NCBI GenBank assembly: GCA_013415665.1
Contig: JAAEEQ010000003.1
Coordinates: 1-36,158, forward strand
Length of the DNA stretch: 36,158 bases
Direction: 5' to 3'
Origin: Methanomicrobiales archaeon
GTDB lineage: Archaea; Halobacteriota; Methanomicrobia; Methanomicrobiales; Methanomicrobiaceae
Of the stretch, positions 31,207 through 36,158 are shown piece by piece (within the stretch, counting starts at the first letter, position 1; each line of letters begins with the position of its first letter). The notes below the pieces were generated by a model. The model had not been told where the DNA came from, did not search any database, and saw only the letters and a list, made by a program, of their open reading frames with translations. The translations under genes were made by a program, and so were the position numbers.

Positions 31207-33098
31207 TACTCCTCGAGGGTCGAAATATCGCCCGGATCGATGCCCATTTCCTGCGCTTTCAGGACACGGCGCATGATCTTGCCGCTCCGCGTCTTGGGCA
31301 GCGACGGGACGAACTCGATCGCCGCGGGCATGGCGATGGGGCCGAGGCTCATGCGGACATGGTAGGTCAGGTCCGACTTGAGCTTCTCGGACGGCTGGTA
31401 ACCGATTTTTAAGATGACGAATGCCTTGACCGCCTGCCCTTTGACGACATCGGGCACGCCGATGACCGCCGCTTCGGCGACCGCCTCGTGCGAGACGAGC
31501 GCGCTCTCCACCTCGGCCGTCCCGAGGTTATGCCCCGACACGATGATGATGTCGTCGGCCCGCCCGAGCACCATGATGTACCCGTCCTCGTCTTTGACCG
31601 CGAGGTCGCCGGCGGTGTAGTACGGGGGGATCTTCTCCCAGTACTGGCGGTAGCGCTCGTCATTGTTGTATACCGTCCGCAGCATCGCCGGCCACGGTTC
31701 CTTGATGACCAGCAGGCCGCCGATCTTCGGCGGGACGGGATTGCCCTGCTTGTCCACGACATCCGCCACGATTCCCGGGATGGGGCGCCCGGCAAACCCC
31801 GGCTTCATCGGTTCGCCGACGGTGGTGGTGATCATGTGCATGCCCGTCTCGGTCTGCCACCAGGTGTCGAGGATGGGGCAGGCGGACTTGCCGATGACGC
31901 GGTAGTACCACTCGAACGCCTCCGGGTTGAGGGGTTCGCCGACCGAGCCGATGATCCTGAGCGATTCGAGGTTGTACTTTTCCGGCCACTCCTCGCCGAA
32001 CTTCATGAACATCCGGATCGCCGTCGGTGCCGTGTAAAAGATCGTCACCCCGAAATCCTCGATGATGCGCCACCAGATGCCGGGGTCAGGGTAATCGGGC
32101 GTCGTCTCCGTAATCAGAACCGTCGCACCCGCAAGGAGCGGGCCGTAGACAATGTACGAATGCCCGGTAATCCATCCCGGATCCGCCGTGCACCAGTGGA
32201 CGTCGTGCTCCTTCATGTCGAAAATGTACTTCGTGGTATAGTACGTCCCGACCATGTACCCGCCGCAGGTATGCACAATCCCTTTCGGCGTTCCGGTCGT
32301 CCCGCTCGTATAGAGGATGAAGAGCGGATCTTCGGCGTCCATGACCTCGGGCTCGCAGACGGGTTCGACATTTTCCATGATCTCGTAAAAATCAAGCTCC
32401 ATCTCGGAATAGAGCTCGAGCTGCGGTTTTGTCCGGCGCAGCACGATGATGTGGTCGACGGAGGGGGCGTTCACCACCGCTTCGTCCACGATCGTTTTCA
32501 GCGCAACCCGCTTGCCGCGCCTGATGCCGACATCGGCAGTGATGACGATCTTCGCTTTCGCGTCGCGGATGCGGGTATTGAGTGCAGCGGCCCCGAAGCC
32601 GCCGTAGACGATGCTATGCACGGCACCGATCCGGGCGCAGGCAAGGATGGCAACCACATGCTCCGGGACCAGCGGCATGTAAATGCAGACCGCATCGCCC
32701 TTTGCAACCCCGAGCTTTTTTAACGCGTTGGCAAACCGGAGGACCTGGCGGGAAAGCTGCCGGTACGTCAGCACCCGTTCGTCGCCCTCTTCCTCGCCGC
32801 GCCAGATCAGTGCCACCTTGTTCCGGTGAATGCCGTTGATATGCCGGTCGAGACAGTTATGGGTGATGTTGCATTTTGCTCCCGTAAACCATCGAGCGTA
32901 GGGGTGCTTCCATTCCCTGACCCGCTCCCACGGGCGGTACCATTCCAGCTCGCCGGCGATATCCGCCCAGAACGCTTCGGGATCGTTCAAAAATCGCTGG
33001 TAGGCGGGATCGTATCCCCCCAGCCATGAGTTTTCCTGGTAGGATTTCTCGGGGGTATACCGGGTGTCCTCGAGTTTCACATTGAATGATTCTGCCAT
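31206..33098 (-). CDS. acsA: Acetyl-CoA synthetase, AMP-forming
   Basis: 630-residue enzyme that activates acetate to acetyl-CoA with ATP via acetyl-AMP. The P-loop ILYTSGTTGTPKGIVHT, WWQTETGMHM, TAGDLAVKDEDGY and the C-terminal catalytic Lys607 in PKTRSGKIMRR are all present, as is the N-terminal NITHNCLDRH of acetate-type members. It supports acetate assimilation, which hydrogenotrophic methanogens often need. AGGTGA precedes ATG 33098. The divergent PAS-HTH gene is a candidate regulator. Confidence 0.97.
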   Translation of the reverse strand: MAESFNVKLEDTRYTPEKSYQENSWLGGYDPAYQRFLNDPEAFWADIAGELEWYRPWERVREWKHPYARWFTGAKCNITHNCLDRHINGIHRNKVALIWRGEEEGDERVLTYRQLSRQVLRFANALKKLGVAKGDAVCIYMPLVPEHVVAILACARIGAVHSIVYGGFGAAALNTRIRDAKAKIVITADVGIRRGKRVALKTIVDEAVVNAPSVDHIIVLRRTKPQLELYSEMELDFYEIMENVEPVCEPEVMDAEDPLFILYTSGTTGTPKGIVHTCGGYMVGTYYTTKYIFDMKEHDVHWCTADPGWITGHSYIVYGPLLAGATVLITETTPDYPDPGIWWRIIEDFGVTIFYTAPTAIRMFMKFGEEWPEKYNLESLRIIGSVGEPLNPEAFEWYYRVIGKSACPILDTWWQTETGMHMITTTVGEPMKPGFAGRPIPGIVADVVDKQGNPVPPKIGGLLVIKEPWPAMLRTVYNNDERYRQYWEKIPPYYTAGDLAVKDEDGYIMVLGRADDIIIVSGHNLGTAEVESALVSHEAVAEAAVIGVPDVVKGQAVKAFVILKIGYQPSEKLKSDLTYHVRMSLGPIAMPAAIEFVPSLPKTRSGKIMRRVLKAQEMGIDPGDISTLEE

Positions 33099-33136
33099 TG
33101 TGTCACCTCTTTGCCATGCATATACACCAATACATC

Positions 33137-33192
33137 ATGATAAATAATGATAAATATTCCCTATGCATAGCATATATGCAGTGCATAATGCA
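33137..33192. promoter_or_regulatory. Divergent acsA/regulator promoter with tandem repeat and palindromes
   Basis: Two perfect tandem copies of ATGATAAATA (33137-33156) contain TATA-like elements for both directions. They are followed by the perfect palindromes CTATGCATAG (33161-33170) and GCATATATGC (33170-33179) and the symmetric TGCATAATGCA (33182-33192), which includes the regulator's ATG. The palindromes lie at the regulator's expected transcription start, so autorepression is plausible. Confidence 0.6.
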
Positions 33193-34573
33193 GCCGATCG
33201 CCCGTATCAAAGAGGCCCTTGCCCTGAACCCGAAAGGGCTGTCCATCACCGAGCTTTCCGACCTGCTCGGCCTTCACCGGAACGCAACCGCACATTACCT
33301 CGAGATCCTGCAGCTCCGGGGCGACGCAGACGCGAAAAAATCCGGCACGGCGAAGAACTTCTTTCCCGTGCACCGCATGCCGGTTTCGGCACTCCTGCAT
33401 TTCTGCCTGTTCCCGGCGGTCGTCCTCGACAACCGGCTCGATGTCGCCATGGTCAACGATCCCGCTCTCGAACTGCTCGGGTGCACGCTCGATGTCCTGT
33501 ACGGCGAGCCCGCAACCCGCGTCCCCATCCCCCTGTTCACGGCACCGGCGCTTGCCGGCAGGTACCATGAGACGCTGCACGGAAAGCCCGGAACGGCGAC
33601 CGTGCGCACGCTCCTGAAAGGCAGGATGCGGAGCCTGAACGTCCACCTGCTGCCGGTGGTGTTCGACACGGGCAGGGAGGGGTGCGCTCTCGTCATCATG
33701 GACGAAACCGAGCGGCAGAACGCAGATGCCGAGGTGCACCGCTGGCAGAAGCGCTACGAGGCGCTTGCAGGCGGCATGCGGGAATGGGCGGTGCGCCTGC
33801 TGCCGGATATGACCATCCTTTCCGCAAGCGAGAGCTATGCAGCGCATGTGGGCAGGACGATCGGTGAACTGGCGGGATTCCGGTTTACCCCCATTCTCTC
33901 ACCCGAGGACCGGATCAGGATCCGGCAGGTCATTGCCACGCTTGCGCCGGAGCGGCCCGCGGCCATGCTCGAGGTCAGGACGTTCGATGCCGAAGGGCGC
34001 GTCCGGCGGGAGGAGTGGGAATTTACCGGCATCTTTTCCGGCGCGGGCACCTGCAAGGAGGTGCATGCTACGGGACGGGATGTGACCTATCTCCGCCAGC
34101 TGGAAGCGGAGCTCGGGCGGCACCGTGCACACCTCGAAGCCATGATCCAGGAGCGCACCTGCGAGATGCAGGACGCCAACCGGGATCTCCTGCGGGTCAT
34201 CGCCGAGAAAGAGGAGATCGAGCGTGAACTGACGTTTACGCAATTCGCCTTCGATCATGCATCCGACTCCATTCTCCTCTTTGATCGTGCAGGGTTCGTG
34301 TACAAGGCAAATACAACGGCGAGCGAGATCCTCGGGTATTCCGCCGAGGCGTTCCGCACGACTACGGTCTTTACGATCAATCCCTCGATCACCCGCACGG
34401 CATGGGAGCGGATGTGGGAAGATGCCGTGCCCGGCAAAAAGGAACGGGTCGCCTCCATTCACCGTACAAAGAGCGGGATAATCATCGATGTGGAGGTATC
34501 CCGCACGTTTGTCCGGTTCGGCGACACGATGTACTTCTGCTCGATAGCGAGGGAGCGCTCACCGGAATCCTGA
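33188..34573 (+). CDS. PAS-domain sensor with N-terminal HTH
   Basis: 461 residues. The N-terminal helix-turn-helix is about residues 1-60 (IARIKEALALNPKGLSITEL, then SDLLGLHRNATAHYLEILQL). PAS-like modules follow near 70-185, 195-310 and 345-455; the last has DSILLFDRAGFVYKANTTAS and a typical GYSAEAF. A coiled coil (about 310-345, ending REL) links the last two. No kinase or output enzyme domain is present, so signal sensing probably acts directly on DNA binding. Earlier in-frame starts run into acsA, and ATG 33188 directly precedes the HTH. Confidence 0.85.
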   Translation: MQPIARIKEALALNPKGLSITELSDLLGLHRNATAHYLEILQLRGDADAKKSGTAKNFFPVHRMPVSALLHFCLFPAVVLDNRLDVAMVNDPALELLGCTLDVLYGEPATRVPIPLFTAPALAGRYHETLHGKPGTATVRTLLKGRMRSLNVHLLPVVFDTGREGCALVIMDETERQNADAEVHRWQKRYEALAGGMREWAVRLLPDMTILSASESYAAHVGRTIGELAGFRFTPILSPEDRIRIRQVIATLAPERPAAMLEVRTFDAEGRVRREEWEFTGIFSGAGTCKEVHATGRDVTYLRQLEAELGRHRAHLEAMIQERTCEMQDANRDLLRVIAEKEEIERELTFTQFAFDHASDSILLFDRAGFVYKANTTASEILGYSAEAFRTTTVFTINPSITRTAWERMWEDAVPGKKERVASIHRTKSGIIIDVEVSRTFVRFGDTMYFCSIARERSPES

Positions 34574-34587
34574 CCCGCAAAACCGCG

Positions 34588-35262
34588 TCAGCCGGTGCCG
34601 GGCAGGCCGTACATCCCGTCTCGGCGCTCCACCATGCCCCGGCGGGCAAGATCGGCTGCCATGGCGGAGAGGTCCTCCTCCCCGACAGGCAGGGAAAACC
34701 GGTCGTACAGTTCCGCCCGGATCTCCGCCCGGGATCGCGGGCCGCTCCTGAGCACCCGGAGCATGAACCCGCAGAGGTCCTCGTACACCGCCCACGGGTA
34801 GATGATCCAGCGCCATTCGGCGATCGTTTCGGCATAATAATCCGGCACGAAAGCAGAGCAGGTCTTGTGCTGGAGCACGGCGGTCCGGATCTCCGCGGGA
34901 TCGAATCCCGCCAGATAGTCGTCCGCAGCGGTGAGCGTTCCCCCGGTATCGGTGACGTCATCGACCACCAGCAGGCGTGCCCCGGCCACGTCGGCGGAGA
35001 GTGGAAACACGACGGAAGCCTCCGGTTTTTTTTCGGCAGCAACCCCCCAGTGCTCGATTTTGATGCTGGTGAGCATGTCGTGCAGCAGAAAATCGCAGAC
35101 GACCCGCGCGGGGACGTACCCTCCCCGTCCAATCGCGATGACGATGTCGGGCCGGTACCCTGACGCGAGAATGGCGCCTGCCAGCGTTTTTGCCAGCATA
35201 TAGGACCGTTCCCAGGAGATCAGTTCACAGGGAAAGGACTCCTGCATCGCCTGATGGTACAT
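34588..35262 (-). CDS. Phosphoribosyltransferase with C-terminal winged-helix-like extension
   Basis: 224 residues. The PRPP-binding loop is LLVVDDVTDTGGTL (97-110), with IAIGRGGYVPARVV (43-56) as the pyrophosphate loop, typical of Gpt-like purine phosphoribosyltransferases (COG2236). Residues about 165-224 (RSRAEIRAELYDRF, then MAADLARRGMVERRDGMYGL) look like a small winged helix, so the enzyme may double as a regulator. GGTGATCC directly abuts ATG 35262. Base specificity cannot be read from sequence. Confidence 0.85.
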   Translation of the reverse strand: MYHQAMQESFPCELISWERSYMLAKTLAGAILASGYRPDIVIAIGRGGYVPARVVCDFLLHDMLTSIKIEHWGVAAEKKPEASVVFPLSADVAGARLLVVDDVTDTGGTLTAADDYLAGFDPAEIRTAVLQHKTCSAFVPDYYAETIAEWRWIIYPWAVYEDLCGFMLRVLRSGPRSRAEIRAELYDRFSLPVGEEDLSAMAADLARRGMVERRDGMYGLPGTG

Positions 35263-35453
35263 GGATCACCCCCGTATCCTCCTTCCCGGCATGGCCGGCA
35301 GCGGGCAGGCACGCCCTGTGCATCCCGCAGGATCCGAGACGATGCAGGCGATCCGGCCGTATCGCCATGGCCTGCAGTCCTGTGCACCGGTGTTATTCTG
35401 GCGGACTTCCAGAGCATGCTTCGTATTTCCCGGATAATTCCCTTTGTTGTCCA

Positions 35454-35469
35454 CCGCATGTTCATGCGG
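35454..35469. promoter_or_regulatory. 16-bp palindrome upstream of the amidotransferase TATA box
   Basis: CCGCATG-TT-CATGCGG is a perfect 7-bp inverted repeat with a 2-base centre, seven bases upstream of CATATATATCC (35476-35486). That is an activator-like position next to the TFB recognition element. The rest of the gap 35263-35534 holds nothing else I can support. Confidence 0.5.
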
Positions 35470-35475
35470 CATCCT

Positions 35476-35486
35476 CATATATATCC
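35476..35486 (+). promoter_or_regulatory. TATA box of the amidotransferase gene
   Basis: CATATATATCC; transcription would begin near 35505, about 30 bases before GTG 35535. Confidence 0.6.
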
Positions 35487-35534
35487 ATTTTTCAGCGGGG
35501 AAAAAGCAATGCGCTCCTGCATCCCATCCCTGTT

Positions 35535-36158
35535 GTGCGAGCCGTCATTGTCAGGAATTCAAGCCGCGAAGGCGCCGGGCGCATCACCGGGATCCTCAGG
35601 GAAGCAGGGATTGGATGGGACACCGTTGATCTCGAGGCGGGCGGGGCGATGCCCGATCCTGCAGGCTACGACATGGTTTTCGTACTCGGCGGGCCGGACA
35701 GTGCGAACGACGATACCGAAACGATGCGGCAGGAGCGTCGTGCGGTACGCGCCGCACTGGACCGCGGCATCCCGTTTTTCGGCATCTGTCTCGGTATGCA
35801 GGTGCTCGGCAGGGTCGCCGGGGGCGAGGTCGTCCGGTGCCCGCAGCAGGAGACCGGCGTCGCGGATCCGGCCGGCAGGGCGTACGCGATGCGGCTGACG
35901 GAGGCGGGATTGGCCGATCCCCTCTGTGCCGGACTTCCGCCGGAGATCCCCGTCTTTCAGCTGCACGGGGAGATGGTCGTGCCGTCCCCCGAAATCATCG
36001 TGCTTGCGGAGGGATTGTGGTGCCCGGTACAGCTGATCAGGGCCGGCAGGAATGCGTACGGCATCCAGGGGCACCTCGAAGCGGACCGCGGCATGATCAC
36101 GGCCTGGGCAGGAGAAGACCCGGCGCTTGCACTGCTCGACAAACAGGCGCTCATGGAT
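35535..36158 (+). CDS. Class I glutamine amidotransferase (GMP-synthase-like), 3' end outside window
   Basis: 208 residues visible with no stop before the window edge. Landmarks are VFVLGGPDSAND, the nucleophile elbow FFGICLGMQVLG with its Cys, and GIQGHLEADRGM with the His-x-Glu of the triad, so it should release ammonia from glutamine. It resembles the stand-alone GATases of COG0518 rather than GuaA. No in-frame ATG precedes the first strand, so GTG 35535 (RAVIVRNSSREGAGRI follows) is the best start. The acceptor substrate is unknown. Confidence 0.88.
   Translation, partial: MRAVIVRNSSREGAGRITGILREAGIGWDTVDLEAGGAMPDPAGYDMVFVLGGPDSANDDTETMRQERRAVRAALDRGIPFFGICLGMQVLGRVAGGEVVRCPQQETGVADPAGRAYAMRLTEAGLADPLCAGLPPEIPVFQLHGEMVVPSPEIIVLAEGLWCPVQLIRAGRNAYGIQGHLEADRGMITAWAGEDPALALLDKQALMD

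Noticed and set aside
31488-32723. 411-codon open frame on the plus strand opposite acsA
   Set aside because: Shadow of the conserved acetyl-CoA synthetase gene; low-complexity Arg/Asp/Gly composition and no ribosome-binding site.

Overview
The window looks like chromosomal DNA of a methanogenic euryarchaeon, most likely from the Methanomicrobia and perhaps the Methanomicrobiales; I cannot name the genus. The evidence is a TfuA/YcaO pair of the type that thioamidates McrA, NrpR-type GGAA-N6-TTCC operators behind TATA boxes, Shine-Dalgarno sites matching the archaeal 16S 3' end (GGAGGTGATCC), a Clp1/Grc3-type RNA kinase, a UPF0282 metallo-hydrolase, an iron-sulfur flavoprotein, AMP-forming acetyl-CoA synthetase and many archaeal-type TATA boxes. 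DNA is GC-rich and genes are tightly packed. I see no rRNA, tRNA, CRISPR array, insertion sequence or prophage gene.

Positions 1-5442 are a nitrogen-assimilation block: the end of one glutamine synthetase gene, a second complete glnA, then two tandem amtB-glnK units. Each amtB has a TATA box followed immediately by an NrpR-like operator, so both ammonium transporters and their PII proteins are probably induced under nitrogen limitation.

Positions 5492-12777 hold a HEAT-repeat protein, a HAD phosphatase, a YgiQ-type radical SAM protein, a stand-alone glutamate-synthase-like flavoprotein with an N-terminal Cys cluster, an Mrp/NBP35 iron-sulfur carrier ATPase translationally coupled to an unknown 103-residue protein, RNase HI and a YbhB/PEBP protein. 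Positions 12910-17395 hold a membrane protein with an extracellular seven-bladed propeller and cytoplasmic TPRs, then an HTH-dGTPase operon diverging from an MBL-fold hydrolase, with a duplicated palindrome over the HTH start.

Positions 17505-28201 contain a VOC protein, a LysE transporter, a radical SAM/SPASM enzyme, a HEAT-Clp1-like kinase pair, a second glutamate-synthase-like protein fused to a rubredoxin-like domain, a moeB-moaD-moaE operon for molybdo/tungstopterin, the ycaO-tfuA pair, a hotdog thioesterase, a PPC/DUF296 protein and UPF0282.

Positions 28202-36158 contain an iron-sulfur flavoprotein with a structured leader, an RNase III-like protein lacking two catalytic acids, a gene-poor 0.66-kb stretch with promoter, hairpin and terminator signals that may encode a small RNA, a membrane-anchored ClpP/SDH-type protease, acsA divergent from a PAS-HTH regulator across a palindrome-rich promoter, a phosphoribosyltransferase with a possible C-terminal winged helix, and a glutamine amidotransferase cut by the window end. 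The best candidates for something undescribed are the possible small RNA region (29684-30344), the degenerate RNase III-like protein, the operator-controlled HTH-dGTPase operon, and the radical SAM enzyme with a possible Cys-containing partner peptide.
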